This document shows, in pieces, positions 7,466 through 16,705 of a stretch of DNA of 64,000 bases. Origin of the DNA: Schlesneria paludicola DSM 18645 (GTDB lineage: Bacteria; Planctomycetota; Planctomycetia; Planctomycetales; Planctomycetaceae). The stretch is from assembly GCF_000255655.1 (NCBI RefSeq), contig NZ_JH636435.1, positions 1,417,433 to 1,481,432 on the forward strand. The letters run 5' to 3'. How positions within the stretch are numbered: position 1 is the stretch's first letter; each line of letters begins with the position of its first letter. The position numbers and the translations under genes are program-made. Below the pieces are notes generated by a model that was not told the origin of the DNA, did no database searches, and saw only the letters and a program-made list of their open reading frames with translations.

Positions 7466-8998
7466 TTAGAACTGGACGCGAGTGGCTCGATTGGGAACGC
7501 CGCCGAAGTACCAGTTGAACAGGACTCGGAATTCACCGTCGAAGACGCGTTGACCACCATCCATGGGAAAGACGTAACCCAGCAGCAACGAGTTCGTTTG
7601 TCCCAACATGATGTTTGTTCCCACAAGCGCGTTCACCGTTCGGAATGGGTCTTGCCGCACACCGGTGTTCACCTGGGTCCCCTGGACAGAATCGGTGGAC
7701 TGAAGGGTTCGATTGATATGCAGCTCTGTCAACAACGCGATTCGGGTGAGCCTCGAGGTGGGGTCTGGGGACTGGTACATCCAATAGCCAGCACCGAAGC
7801 TCGTGAACATGTACGCGGGGTCGGTGAGGATTCCGTCCTTCTGCAGGACCTGCGAATCATTCTGGGTATAAACCGAGTTTCCATTGGTGGCAAAATCGAA
7901 TTGGAACAGCCCCTGTGCGAAAAAACGATCGTTGGGTGTATACACGCAGCCGAGGAATGGCAGAGCGTGCCAGGCCTGATTGTTGATCTGAGCGACGGTC
8001 GCTCCTTGAGCATCAAACAGCGTGGTGCCATTGGCGGTGGGCGCGGCTACTCCAAAGCCCGCGGACCAGGCATACTGCTCGTCCCGGTAAAGCAGACCTT
8101 TGAAGAAGGTCGTCAGATTTCCCAGTTCGTACTGGTTCGTATCATACCCCTGTCCGATTGTCGTGCCGGATCCCAGTGTCAATGCCATGGGGACCCGCAC
8201 TTCAACCGAGGCGTTTCCGTTGAAGAAGGTTTTTTCAACCCCCGGCGTCAGGCGATTCACGGGAATGCCGTCCGGCGTCAGCCTCACGTTCGAGAAGTAG
8301 TTGTAACTCAAGAAGACGCGATCACGGGGCAGGGGGCTGGTATTCTCGGCGAGTTTCATGATCCCGACTGGGGTCGACGTGGCAACAGAAACACTTCCCT
8401 TGCCAGCCAGAAAACCACCTCCGTCGCCGCCGTACGCATTGCCATTGTTACAGATCACGGTACTTCCCTGACCGAAGAAGTCCCCCATGAATGCCGGAAC
8501 ATAGCTGGCGGCGGTCGATGCACCTTGACCAGCGGACAGCGATGTAATCGGATTCATCGCTGGCGAGGGTGGTTCGGGCGATCGAGGAAATACCGAATCC
8601 GGATCAGAAAGTCCGCTCGGGGTATCGAGCGTTGGTTGCGGATTTGTCGCAGGTGGCATGGCCCCCGGCGTAGTGCCTGGCATGCCACCCGGCACGCATT
8701 GCTGTTGGCTCAGTCCATTGGTGCCGGTCGTGCAATTTTGCGAGGACGTTCCCTCGAACGGAACGATCGAACTCGCAGGCAACAGGGCACGATCAAAGAA
8801 GTCTTCGTCGGTACTGGTTCCGCTGACTTGCACGATGGCATCGTCAACGCGCGACGTCCTTCGCGAGACTCGTACCGCCTTACGCGGCTTGGATTGCTGC
8901 GTCGCGTCGGCGATGGCATCCGACGGTCCGCCGATGAGCCCTCCAGCGATCACCCAGGGGGAAATGAACGCCATGCAGGGTTGAAGAAAGTTTCTCAT
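7466..8998 (-). CDS. Exported beta-barrel outer-membrane protein
   Basis: A 510-residue protein. The start at 8998 lies nine bases after AAGGA and gives a signal peptide ending near PSDAIADA. Residues about 100-170 form a Pro/Gly/Ser/Thr-rich linker. From about residue 225 to the end, alternating hydrophobic/polar strands and aromatic girdles (LSYNYFSNVRLTPDG, GLFQFDFATNGNSVY, VLFNWYFGG) suggest a beta-barrel, and the last residue is Phe, as in many outer-membrane proteins. It closely follows the gene at 9173-9745 and probably forms an operon with it. A porin-like or structural role is inferred; no named family was recognised. Confidence 0.7.
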   Translation of the reverse strand: MRNFLQPCMAFISPWVIAGGLIGGPSDAIADATQQSKPRKAVRVSRRTSRVDDAIVQVSGTSTDEDFFDRALLPASSIVPFEGTSSQNCTTGTNGLSQQQCVPGGMPGTTPGAMPPATNPQPTLDTPSGLSDPDSVFPRSPEPPSPAMNPITSLSAGQGASTAASYVPAFMGDFFGQGSTVICNNGNAYGGDGGGFLAGKGSVSVATSTPVGIMKLAENTSPLPRDRVFLSYNYFSNVRLTPDGIPVNRLTPGVEKTFFNGNASVEVRVPMALTLGSGTTIGQGYDTNQYELGNLTTFFKGLLYRDEQYAWSAGFGVAAPTANGTTLFDAQGATVAQINNQAWHALPFLGCVYTPNDRFFAQGLFQFDFATNGNSVYTQNDSQVLQKDGILTDPAYMFTSFGAGYWMYQSPDPTSRLTRIALLTELHINRTLQSTDSVQGTQVNTGVRQDPFRTVNALVGTNIMLGQTNSLLLGYVFPMDGGQRVFDGEFRVLFNWYFGGVPNRATRVQF

Positions 8999-9172
8999 CG
9001 TCATCGATCCTTCTATTTCAATTCGAGACATCTTTCCGAAGAAGAGGTCTCGGTCGTGAGTCGGATTCTCGAACTCATTCAGCCTTCTCGCGAGGTGGAT
9101 CCGCCGTGTGAGTTGCAGCCGGAGTTTGATTCGCGGCCGCGGACGGATCGGCACAAGCAGGCCTGGTGTCGT

Positions 9173-9745
9173 TCAGGGAGACACGCAGCAATGCACGCTG
9201 TCGTCAGTGACGTCTTTGTTGCCATGGGCCGTCGCCACGGCCGTCACGGCAACCGCCACCAGTGCGGCCCCCGTCGCAACCATCAGAATTCCAGCCGGGC
9301 CAATGGAGCCGAATTGACCGCGAGCACCGTTTTCGCCAAGGACCAGAAGCCCTTGTGGTGTCGCTGTCGGAGGGGCCGTTTGTTCGGTCCAGAAACGGTA
9401 AAGCCCCTCGGTCGCGCCCGAGCGGACTTGATAGATCCCGGTCTTCATCGCGGGAATCTGGAACGCGCCATGCTGATCAGCCACCGCATGCCCGACCTCG
9501 TTCCGGCCCTGTTTGACGACAATCTTTGCGCCGATCGCGGGGTTACCGGAATGATCGACGACCCTTCCCACGAATGCCCCAGACTTTTCCAGGCGAATGT
9601 CGAGAATCGTTGTCGCGGGCAAGGTTTTGACGACGGGCTGCGCCTGCGTCGCTGGTCCGGCAAAAATTGGTGGAGGGCTACAAACGACGCCGACGGCGGC
9701 CAGCGCGACCACCGAATTCTTGAGAAGGAATAATCCTTTATTCAC
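9173..9745 (-). CDS. Exported protein with carboxypeptidase-regulatory-like domain
   Basis: A 190-residue protein starting with a signal peptide (LFLLKNSVVALAAVGVVCS). Residues about 48-115 match the carboxypeptidase regulatory/CNA-B-like fold: GRVVDHSGNPAIGAKIVVK, then GAFQIPAMKTGIYQVR. Near the C-terminus a hydrophobic segment (AGILMVATGAALVAVAVTAV) may anchor it, followed by a short tail with two cysteines. AGGAG lies upstream of the ATG at 9745. It is the first gene of a probable pair with the beta-barrel gene. Such small domains are common in exported planctomycete proteins; the ligand is unknown. Confidence 0.75.
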   Translation of the reverse strand: MNKGLFLLKNSVVALAAVGVVCSPPPIFAGPATQAQPVVKTLPATTILDIRLEKSGAFVGRVVDHSGNPAIGAKIVVKQGRNEVGHAVADQHGAFQIPAMKTGIYQVRSGATEGLYRFWTEQTAPPTATPQGLLVLGENGARGQFGSIGPAGILMVATGAALVAVAVTAVATAHGNKDVTDDSVHCCVSP

Positions 9746-10328
9746 GCCCCGGCTCCTAAACTGACGTCAGATTGCCAATCCGCCTCGAAGAGAGACAAAT
9801 GCCCCACCTGCCCACGATGCCCGGACTTTAGGAACTGCTTGTCCACTATGTCTTACAGGATCGTGATATCACAGGGCTTTCGTTCAGTGCGTTAAGATGA
9901 ATCGTTAAAGTTCGCCACACTTGCGTACGTCACGACTGCCGCAAACCCGATTCAAAGGAAATCGTCCGTTCCGTCGAATACTTTCGCCCACCGCAACCCC
10001 AGGCGCGTCAGGACAGTCAGTGCACGAACCCCCGCATGCGACTCATCGATTTCGAGGTGTTTGTCCGCGGGATTTCAACGGGCTGCTGGCCGAAAAGAGC
10101 TCGTACAGCCCCCAAATTTGGAGAAATATTTTCGGTCGGCGACGGACCACTCAAACACCGAAATCGTGATTAGAGACCTTCGTTCCGGTGTGGAACCTGC
10201 AACCCGACAATCACGCCAGTCATGTGCGGGGCGGAATTCCTGCCCCGACGCGTGACTGGCGGATCAAATCAGGTTTCGACGGATGATGAAAATCGAGCAT
10301 GAACGCTCAGACGGTTTTCCAACTTCGG
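9746..10328. other. Intergenic stretch, one terminator-like hairpin
   Basis: About 580 bp with no supported gene. The only clear structure is the inverted repeat at 10214-10261. Confidence 0.45.
10214..10261 (-). terminator. Long hairpin downstream of the YopT-like gene
   Basis: Arms of about 19-20 bp (CGCCAGTCATGTGCGGGGC and GCCCCGACGCGTGACTGGCG, a few mismatches) flank GGAATTCCT. It lies about 70 bp past the stop codon of the gene ending at 10329. No T-tract follows, so it may be a factor-dependent or processing site. Confidence 0.5.
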
Positions 10329-11126
10329 TCAGAATTTGCCGCTGAAGTTTTTTGCACCCGCACCGACGGCGCGTGCGTAATCCCGGAGTTCGAATTTATT
10401 GGAGAGTGCCCAATCATAGAAGGACTTCGGCCAAAAATAGTCTCCAAACCATTTCGCGAAATCATCGCGTTTGGGGAAGTAGAACTCACCGAAGTTCGGG
10501 TCAAAAAAACAAACGTCCTGGCCAACGAAGGCACACATGCAATGTCCACCGACTGAACCATGAATGCCGATCATGCGATAGGTACCATCACCCAGCCCCA
10601 TGTTCTTGACCATCGAGCCACTGATGAGTGCATTCCCCAACGCCTTACCCTGTCCCATTCGCGAACCTCCTCCACGATCCGCCGATGCGGTCGCCCGGTT
10701 CGCGACATTCACCTTTTGCAGTTTCCCGCCCACGGACATATTGACCTTGGACATTTTCATATCGGTTCGGCGGCGAATTCCATACTGCAGGAACCACAGA
10801 TCCGAATTCTGATCCTGATCGGTGATGGCACTTCCTTTGCCTTCGAACATGGACGTCCCATAGTTGAAGTTGTACGCGACGTTCGCCAGCGCCGAAGAGT
10901 TCACTTTGCCATCGGGGCAAAGCCAGTTCCAGATCGATCCATCGTGTGCGTGGAAGACGATCCACATTTCGCTAAGAGCCTGACAGATTCCGTCTTTCGT
11001 CTTCTTGCTCTTGCCAATCATCGACGAGACGGGTTCGAGGGTCTGAGAGAAAGTATGGGTACAATGCCCTTTGTATTCTTCAGCAGACTTTTGAATTCGG
11101 TTGACAAGATAGCTCGTAATACCCAT
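10329..11126 (-). CDS. YopT-type cysteine protease (peptidase C58-like)
   Basis: A 265-residue protein in which the three catalytic blocks of the YopT/AvrPphB clan occur in order: GICQALSEMWI (Cys48), GGHCMCAF (His195) and FFDPNFGEFYF (Asp209). These correspond to the Cys-His-Asp triad, and DPNFGE is a typical signature of the group. There is no signal peptide or transmembrane segment. The ATG at 11126 has GGAGA six bases upstream; an upstream start at 11165 is less likely. Known relatives are host-targeting effectors or domains of large toxins; this compact stand-alone form has no visible secretion, immunity or toxin partner beside it. Domain recognition is by motif only, with substrate unknown. 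Confidence 0.72.
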   Translation of the reverse strand: MGITSYLVNRIQKSAEEYKGHCTHTFSQTLEPVSSMIGKSKKTKDGICQALSEMWIVFHAHDGSIWNWLCPDGKVNSSALANVAYNFNYGTSMFEGKGSAITDQDQNSDLWFLQYGIRRRTDMKMSKVNMSVGGKLQKVNVANRATASADRGGGSRMGQGKALGNALISGSMVKNMGLGDGTYRMIGIHGSVGGHCMCAFVGQDVCFFDPNFGEFYFPKRDDFAKWFGDYFWPKSFYDWALSNKFELRDYARAVGAGAKNFSGKF

Positions 11127-11565
11127 CAACATTCTCCACATGCCGAGATCGTGACAAGCACGCAACGTGGCTCAATCCAATCTCGAAGTTCCTGAAACGC
11201 GGGGATCGCCCGCAAAAGTTATCACTAACGACCGACACGTCACAAGCGAATACTCAAACCATGGACTGACATCAAGGAAAGCCGCAGTCATCACGACGCT
11301 GTCATGTTTTGCTTGGTGAAACAATACGTCGTAAACCCAATCGACGGAGGCAATTCTGCAAGCTCATCAGATCACAGGATATCGTTTGCTGAAGAATCCG
11401 ACGAAGCGCTTCGTTATCGGTTCAAGAAACGAGAAAATGGAGCCTGTTCTGATACCCGGCTCGGAATTCCAAAAAACCCTGTGTACGTGAGAGATGAGGC
11501 CTATTGAGCACAATCGACCACCCATTCCGTCATTCCAGCGGACAGTCACAATGAGAACTCATTTA
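11127..11565. other. Intergenic stretch, nothing recognised
   Basis: About 440 bp without a convincing gene, repeat or RNA. The short frames do not show coding character. Confidence 0.4.
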
Positions 11566-12039
11566 CTAATCAAACCACTTTCCATGGAACGGCAGCCAAC
11601 TGCGGTGGACCTCGATCCATTCACGAAGACGGCTGGCTGTAACGACCAAATGCGGAGCGGATTTGTCTTGAAACGTCATCAAGACTCGGAAACCCCATGT
11701 TCGAATTGTCCCATACTCATGATAGAACGTTGGGCCATCACCAAGATGATAAGTGATCCGCAGCCGCGCGTGAGGCTGACCGCGAAAAGAACTTCGAAAC
11801 GCCTGTCCCGATGCGACCGTCTGACCACCGACGAGTACCGGCAACGCGGACACCGGCTCGTCGTCACTCACCTGAGTCAAGACGCTTTCAATCGTCACGG
11901 GAACATCAAGATGATTCGTGATCGTCAATTGATTATTGGTCTGTTGGTATAGAATGAGTCCCAGCGCGCAGACGGCCACTGCCCCCGCTGACCAACAGCC
12001 CCTGCGAATGAATTTTGCCGACTTTGCAACATTCGACAT
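11566..12039 (-). CDS. Membrane-anchored protein of unknown function
   Basis: A 157-residue protein with one N-terminal helix (GCWSAGAVAVCALGLILY, about residues 14-31) and a soluble C-terminal part of about 125 residues with beta-rich character (LTITNHLDVPVTIESVL, then RLRITYHLGDG). The second part resembles a small beta-sandwich, but no family was recognised. The ATG at 12039 is preceded by AGGCGG at five bases; ATGs at 12060 (after AAGGA) and further upstream are alternatives. A family B element follows on the upstream side at 12123-12228. Confidence 0.55.
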   Translation of the reverse strand: MSNVAKSAKFIRRGCWSAGAVAVCALGLILYQQTNNQLTITNHLDVPVTIESVLTQVSDDEPVSALPVLVGGQTVASGQAFRSSFRGQPHARLRITYHLGDGPTFYHEYGTIRTWGFRVLMTFQDKSAPHLVVTASRLREWIEVHRSWLPFHGKWFD

Positions 12040-12122
12040 CGGTACCGCCTGTAAGACCATCTTTTCCTTAAGGATGTACATAGTGCGAAGAATCCTAGCG
12101 TATCCGATACAACGCAATCACT

Positions 12123-12228
12123 TCAGCAGCTTGTAGAAGTCAGGGGGACAGGAACCTTGGCATTCACGATGTCATGGCACTTTTTAATCTGGCCCGAGCC
12201 AGTCCCCGTTACTTCAACAGGCGATTCG
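12123..12228 (+). repeat. Family B element (B2)
   Basis: A 106-bp copy with end TCAGCAGCTTGTAGAAGT opposed by ACTTCAACAGGCGATTC, and inner arms GGGGGACAGG and CCAGTCCCCG. It lies just upstream of the small membrane-protein gene starting at 12039. The rest of the interval up to 12438 shows no gene. Confidence 0.85.
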
Positions 12229-12438
12229 GCAGACAACTCTTTGCAACTTCTGCGACGGCCAATGCAGGACGGACAGATTCAAAGGCAATTCCAATCATTT
12301 CATGCAATGTTCTGCGTTCATCTCCGATTATTTAAGTTGCTTGGACCATCCCAAGTCGGTTACGCTCTGGCGAACATTCTTGAATGGGGTTGCGGATGAT
12401 TTCGCACCTGCCATCACTCTATAGCTTGAGACCAGACA

Positions 12439-14136
12439 ATGCTGCGGAATTGGAATCAGCGAGTTGCTGCGTGGTTGCTCGGATCACGAAATCGTCAGCC
12501 TCGTCGACGGATGGAATCGATCCACTCAACGGCAGGCTCACGCAGCGGTGCGGTGGTTTCCCAAGTGGAGCTTCTCGAATCGCGACGGCTCCTGACCAAT
12601 CTCGTCGCCGTCCAAGTGAATGGCAATTCGATTGATCTGACCGACGTCACTCGCGGCCGTCAGTCGACGGGCGACAACTTCAGTATCACCTATACGGGGA
12701 CGCAAGTTGTATTGACCGGTCAGAACGGCACATCGTTCCAAGTTGGTAACCAGACGCTGACAACATATACCGCAACTATCACTGGCCCGGCGGCAATCTC
12801 CATGCGATTGAACCGGAATGCCAACACGGTCACCGTGACGGGCGACGGCACGGCCGCCCTGTCATCGCTGAATATCAATCTGGGTATTGGCAGACAGGAC
12901 AACTCGTTAACACTGACAAAGGTCATCGCCGATTCGGTTCGCATCAGCGGCGGACGACACAACGACACGGTGAAGCTCGACCAGTCGACTGTGAACTCCA
13001 ATCTCGATGTCCACCTGGGATTCTCGTCAGGGGATACGCTTGACCTCGAATCCACGACGGTCAAAGGGAACGTCACGGATCGAGTCGGTCAGTTGATCGT
13101 CAATCAATCAACGATCAACGGCAACCTGCGCGACCTCGAAGCAGGAAGGAACAACACCTTCACGTCGACGGGGTCAACGTATGGCGGTTCGGTCATGGTC
13201 AGAATGGGTCGCGACGGCACGATCAACTCAAAAGATTCGACATTCAGCGGTTCGGTCTCATTCGATATGCGACGTGACGGCGTCATCAATCTGCTCACGT
13301 CCACCGATGGCCCCAATGACTTCAAGGGTGCAGTCTCGATCAGGGGTATGCGGCGCGGCGAGACTGTCGTGAATCAGTGGCAGGGTTCTGTTTCGTCAAC
13401 TTCGACGACCCCAACATACAAACACGCACATGTCGTCATGTCGAGCACGACAATCGCAACGCCGACCGTCACCTCTCAATCTGCGGCGACAACAACGCCA
13501 ATCATTAAGGGGACATACGATTCCACGGATGGACCGATTCTGAAGGTCACCGTCAATGGCAAGACGTATACGCTGGGAACCGATGCCCAACTGACGTCGC
13601 CTTCCGCCGGAAACTGGTCATTGAATCTGGCGACTGCTCCGCTGACCGCTCAGACGACAACGGTGACCGTCACCAGTTCCGACTCGCGTGGTAACTCTGC
13701 GACCGGGACCGGTACGATCACCAGCGAACAGGCCATCATCAGCAAATACTTGACCAACAATAGTTTGACGTCGACGAAAACCGCGTCGGGTCTGAACTAT
13801 GTCATCACGACCCAGGGAACCGGTGCGGTGCCGACAGCCGGGAAAAGTGTCAGCGTGGACTACACTGGGTACGTCCTGAATTCGGATGGAACCAAGGGAA
13901 CAACGTTCGATTCCAGCACCGACCCGCAGTTCGGCCATGTAGAACCTTACACATTCACACTTGGCGCGGGCTCGGTCATCAAAGGGTGGGACGAAGCATT
14001 TGCCTTGCTGAAGGTCGGGACAGTGGCCCAACTCATCATTCCGTCGGCATTGGGCTACGGGACGACGGGTTCAGGCGCAAAAATCCCCCCGAACAGCGTT
14101 TTGATCTTCGACGTAAAACTGGTTTCCTCGACCTGA
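12439..14136 (+). CDS. LEPR-XLL-type surface protein with C-terminal FKBP isomerase domain
   Basis: A 565-residue protein with a basic N-terminus and VELLESRRLL at residues 43-52, resembling the LEPR-XLL segment that starts many large planctomycete surface proteins. Residues about 55-340 are Thr/Asn/Gly-rich beta repeats with recurring units such as STVNSNLDVHLG and STINGNLRDL, probably a beta-helix. Residues about 350-430 look like a bacterial Ig-like domain (KVTVNGKTYTLGTDAQLTS). Residues about 468-565 are an FKBP-type peptidyl-prolyl isomerase domain (VSVDYTGYV, TFTLGAGSVIKGWDEA, PSALGYGTTGSG, IPPNSVLIFDVKLV). It is probably exported and may act as a foldase at the cell surface. The domain combination is unusual. 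No Shine-Dalgarno is evident at 12439, so the exact start is uncertain. Confidence 0.82.
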   Translation: MLRNWNQRVAAWLLGSRNRQPRRRMESIHSTAGSRSGAVVSQVELLESRRLLTNLVAVQVNGNSIDLTDVTRGRQSTGDNFSITYTGTQVVLTGQNGTSFQVGNQTLTTYTATITGPAAISMRLNRNANTVTVTGDGTAALSSLNINLGIGRQDNSLTLTKVIADSVRISGGRHNDTVKLDQSTVNSNLDVHLGFSSGDTLDLESTTVKGNVTDRVGQLIVNQSTINGNLRDLEAGRNNTFTSTGSTYGGSVMVRMGRDGTINSKDSTFSGSVSFDMRRDGVINLLTSTDGPNDFKGAVSIRGMRRGETVVNQWQGSVSSTSTTPTYKHAHVVMSSTTIATPTVTSQSAATTTPIIKGTYDSTDGPILKVTVNGKTYTLGTDAQLTSPSAGNWSLNLATAPLTAQTTTVTVTSSDSRGNSATGTGTITSEQAIISKYLTNNSLTSTKTASGLNYVITTQGTGAVPTAGKSVSVDYTGYVLNSDGTKGTTFDSSTDPQFGHVEPYTFTLGAGSVIKGWDEAFALLKVGTVAQLIIPSALGYGTTGSGAKIPPNSVLIFDVKLVSST

Positions 14137-14234
14137 TCGATGTGAAAGACCCGCGTCGCCCCCCAAGCCGCAACGCGCCTCCTGAACGCGATGGCCATCG
14201 CTACGTTGACACCGGGATCACATCGACCGGATAT

Positions 14235-14270
14235 CTGTTACGTCCAGAGATTGGTCTCAGGACGTAACAG
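14235..14270. terminator. Hairpin between convergent genes
   Basis: Arms CTGTTACGTCC and GGACGTAACAG enclose 14 bases that can pair further (AGAGA/TCTC). It lies between the surface-protein stop (14136) and the DUF1559 stop (14291). There is no T-tract, but the position suits a shared terminator. Confidence 0.55.
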
Positions 14271-14290
14271 GACATCGAAGCGGGCTTTGA

Positions 14291-15184
14291 TTAGAATTCG
14301 CCGACAAGATCCCCTGCAGCGCGCGTGGCCAGGTGTTGATACACGCCAAGATCGATGTTTGTGCTGACAAAGCGAACGGCGCCGTCGCCCATCACAAAGT
14401 TTGCCCCGCCAACGTGGTAGCTGCTGAAGTCGTCGATATGATTCGCGGGGCTGTTTGGCGTGTGATCGCACGTGCCCAGAATCCGCACGATGGCGTCGTC
14501 ACCGTTGGCGACCACACCGGCCCAGGTCGACGTCCAGTTAAATCCGACATCGCGGCGAGTTTTGTGTTCTCCGACCACGATGCTGTTACTGAGTCCATCG
14601 GTGAAATCACGAAATTGAATGCGACTGTTCTGAAAAAACGCGCCCTCACCCATGCAGGGGCTATTCGGAAGGCCCACGCAATCGTCGATGTCGCTGGTAC
14701 CGAACACGCCAACGTAATTGCCGACGGGCAATTTGACGAGATCGGTTCCACCCGCATCCTGGATTGTCCAGGTGGTTCCTGGCGCCACATCGGAAGGGCA
14801 CCGAAAGGCGGCAAGAGGTGTTAAGCGTGTTGTCTCGTTGGTTGTGGATTCCATTTTCAGGTTGAAGTTCAACTGATTGAACAGCGGACCTTGATCGAGC
14901 TGAGGCAGGATTCGCGATGCCCAACCCCAGCCATTTATTCCATAAATATCGGACGCTCCATTCGTAATTCCCACCCAACCGGGCGGCAACGAATTCGAAA
15001 TGTCATGATAATTGTGTAGTGCCAAACCGATTTGCTTGAGATTGTTCCGGCACTGGGTTCTGCGTGCCGCTTCTCGCGCCTGCTGGACGGCAGGAAGTAA
15101 AAGGGCGATGAGAACGGCAATGATGGCAATGACCACCAAGAGCTCGATCAACGTAAATCCACGAACCGATTTTGGGCGCAACAT
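14291..15184 (-). CDS. DUF1559 pseudopilin-like protein
   Basis: A 297-residue protein with a type III (prepilin) leader: [11 protein letters not shown], with processing expected after Gly9 and Glu at position 5 of the mature helix. The conserved stretch [14 protein letters not shown] follows, and near the C-terminus [16 protein letters not shown] contains the H-x9-DG motif. DUF1559 with this motif is greatly expanded in planctomycetes. The start at 15184 has AAGGA seven bases upstream, while the longer open frame to 15349 lacks this. The protein would need a prepilin peptidase and may join pseudopilus-like or cell-surface fibres. The family call is secure; the role is unknown. Confidence 0.95.
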   Translation of the reverse strand: MLRPKSVRGFTLIELLVVIAIIAVLIALLLPAVQQAREAARRTQCRNNLKQIGLALHNYHDISNSLPPGWVGITNGASDIYGINGWGWASRILPQLDQGPLFNQLNFNLKMESTTNETTRLTPLAAFRCPSDVAPGTTWTIQDAGGTDLVKLPVGNYVGVFGTSDIDDCVGLPNSPCMGEGAFFQNSRIQFRDFTDGLSNSIVVGEHKTRRDVGFNWTSTWAGVVANGDDAIVRILGTCDHTPNSPANHIDDFSSYHVGGANFVMGDGAVRFVSTNIDLGVYQHLATRAAGDLVGEF

Positions 15185-15365
15185 GACACAGTCCTTCAGA
15201 CAAGGCGAATGATAAATCGATAAATGCGCAGGCGAACGAGCGATCTTGTGGCGCAATGATGCGGCCGCAATCGACGTCATGATGCCGCGACGAAGCAAGA
15301 GAGGCGCAGCTAGCGTTGCCAGAAACGAATGGGCAGCGCGCTGGCGCAAAAAAGAATAGACGCAA

Positions 15366-15863
15366 TCAGACCAATGGTGGTCCGCGCGATACAGGGTCGA
15401 TCAACGCCCCCAGCGATGGCTGGATCACGAACACGGGTGGAGTCTGTTCGCGACTCTCACGCGTGGGCAGAACAGGCGGAATCTCGATCTGCGCAAACGA
15501 TTGCGTCAGAACATGACAAACGGGACAACTATCGTCATCGTGCGGAGCCATCGGCACCTGCGACGACTGTTGATCGGACCGCGTCGCAGTCGAAGCGGGC
15601 TTGCAGTGAACATGGTGATGGCAATGACAATGTTCAACACGCGAGGCTCGGTCGTGATCACCGGCGTGGGCGGCGGGCAGTTGATGCGCGACCAAATGGT
15701 GCCACGGCGCCACAATCAGGTTGACCCAAATGTGGGCCACCATGGCGACTAGAGCAACCAGATGTGTCAGACGGCCAAACACAACATCATTCCCGAGGCA
15801 GATCAATCCGATTGAATTTCGACAAGTGGCGCAACCGTTCGGACTCAACATGTTAATGAGCAC
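15366..15863 (-). CDS. His/Cys-rich small membrane protein beside a Fur-family regulator
   Basis: A 165-residue protein. An N-terminal cysteine pair (CATC) is followed by a helix ([18 protein letters not shown]). A dense metal-ligand cluster ([20 protein letters not shown]) comes next, and a CPVCH motif lies near residue 115. The C-terminus is Pro-rich. This pattern suits binding of zinc, copper or iron at the membrane, and the gene lies directly downstream of a Fur-family gene on the same strand. The start at 15863 or the internal ATG at 15851 is possible. No named family was assigned. Confidence 0.65.
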   Translation of the reverse strand: MLINMLSPNGCATCRNSIGLICLGNDVVFGRLTHLVALVAMVAHIWVNLIVAPWHHLVAHQLPAAHAGDHDRASRVEHCHCHHHVHCKPASTATRSDQQSSQVPMAPHDDDSCPVCHVLTQSFAQIEIPPVLPTRESREQTPPVFVIQPSLGALIDPVSRGPPLV

Positions 15864-15865
15864 CG

Positions 15866-15945
15866 CCCGCAGGCTTGTTGGCCTGCTTCTTGCGAGTTCA
15901 TCGACGTGTCAATTCAGGTTGGAAACTCCACGAGATCCTGACTGA
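15866..15945 (-). repeat. Family D element (D1)
   Basis: Contains GACGTGTCAATTCAGG followed by GGAAACTCCACGA, shared almost exactly with the copy at 36305-36395. An adjacent hairpin (GCAGGC/GCCTGC, 15869-15886) is also positioned as in the other copies. It lies between the Fur-family stop and the His-rich gene start, so it would be in their shared transcript. Confidence 0.75.
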
Positions 15946-16050
15946 ACCTACGCGTAATGCAATCGAAGTGCAAGAACAAATTTATGCAAAAAAAGGAATT
16001 TCGACGATTTCCGCGCAGCATGAATTTTCGTGCGGCAGTTCACACAACAA

Positions 16051-16512
16051 TCAGCCGCATGCGACGCAGCGCCCACGCATCATAATCTCGGTCACTTTTC
16101 CCACGGGGGCTAACTCTTTCTTCGCCGAATGAGGCAAATCCAGGTCATGTAGACAGATGATTCGACCGCAATCGATACAGACGAAGTGCGGATGTGGAAC
16201 GTCCGTATGCGCTGGATTCCGAAGCTCAAATCGCCAGACACGGTCACCCAACTCGGAACGTGTCACGAGCCCCACGTCCGAAAGGTCGTTCAGGTTTCGG
16301 AAGACGGTTGCCTTATCAAAACCGAGGGGAACGAGATCCAACGCAATTTCCGCATGGGTGGCGGGTGCTTTTGAACGTTGCAACCAGCGCAGCACCGCCG
16401 TCCTTGCGGCCGTCGTCCGCAGGCCAACGTCCGACAGCAGTTGCCGCAATTGAGCAACCGCTTCGATCTCGCCAGACTCTGCCTGTTTCTTTTTCATGAA
16501 TGCTCGATCCAT
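16051..16512 (-). CDS. Fur-family metal-responsive transcriptional regulator
   Basis: A 153-residue member of the Fur superfamily. The N-terminal winged helix (about residues 20-95) includes LRTTAARTAVLRWL and DKATVFRNLNDL. The C-terminal part contains the metal-binding HPHFVCIDCGR segment and a final CVAC motif, giving the CxxC...CxxC structural zinc site. The length is typical. Whether it senses iron, zinc or peroxide cannot be read from the sequence. The neighbouring His/Cys-rich gene suggests a zinc or other transition-metal role. The start may be 16512 or the Met at 16497. Confidence 0.92.
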   Translation of the reverse strand: MDRAFMKKKQAESGEIEAVAQLRQLLSDVGLRTTAARTAVLRWLQRSKAPATHAEIALDLVPLGFDKATVFRNLNDLSDVGLVTRSELGDRVWRFELRNPAHTDVPHPHFVCIDCGRIICLHDLDLPHSAKKELAPVGKVTEIMMRGRCVACG

Positions 16513-16705
16513 CCCTTAAATCGACGCGGTAACTGCCCAATCATACAAGGCCAGGCAAATGTGAGGCAATTCGCACAACGGGTGGTTCCGTCCAGAAAGG
16601 CCCGAGCCCCTACTCCAGCACGGCCATTCCGGTTACGTGATCGAGACGTCCATTCGCAAGTCCACACTACAGAGTGACGTGAAGCCTGCGGGTGAGTTAC
16701 GCCCG

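Noticed and set aside
5765..9733. A plus-strand open frame of 1322 codons
   Set aside because: It runs antisense to three well-supported minus-strand genes that have signal peptides and ribosome sites. Its translation is Arg/His-rich with no domain, a typical mirror of G+C-rich coding DNA.
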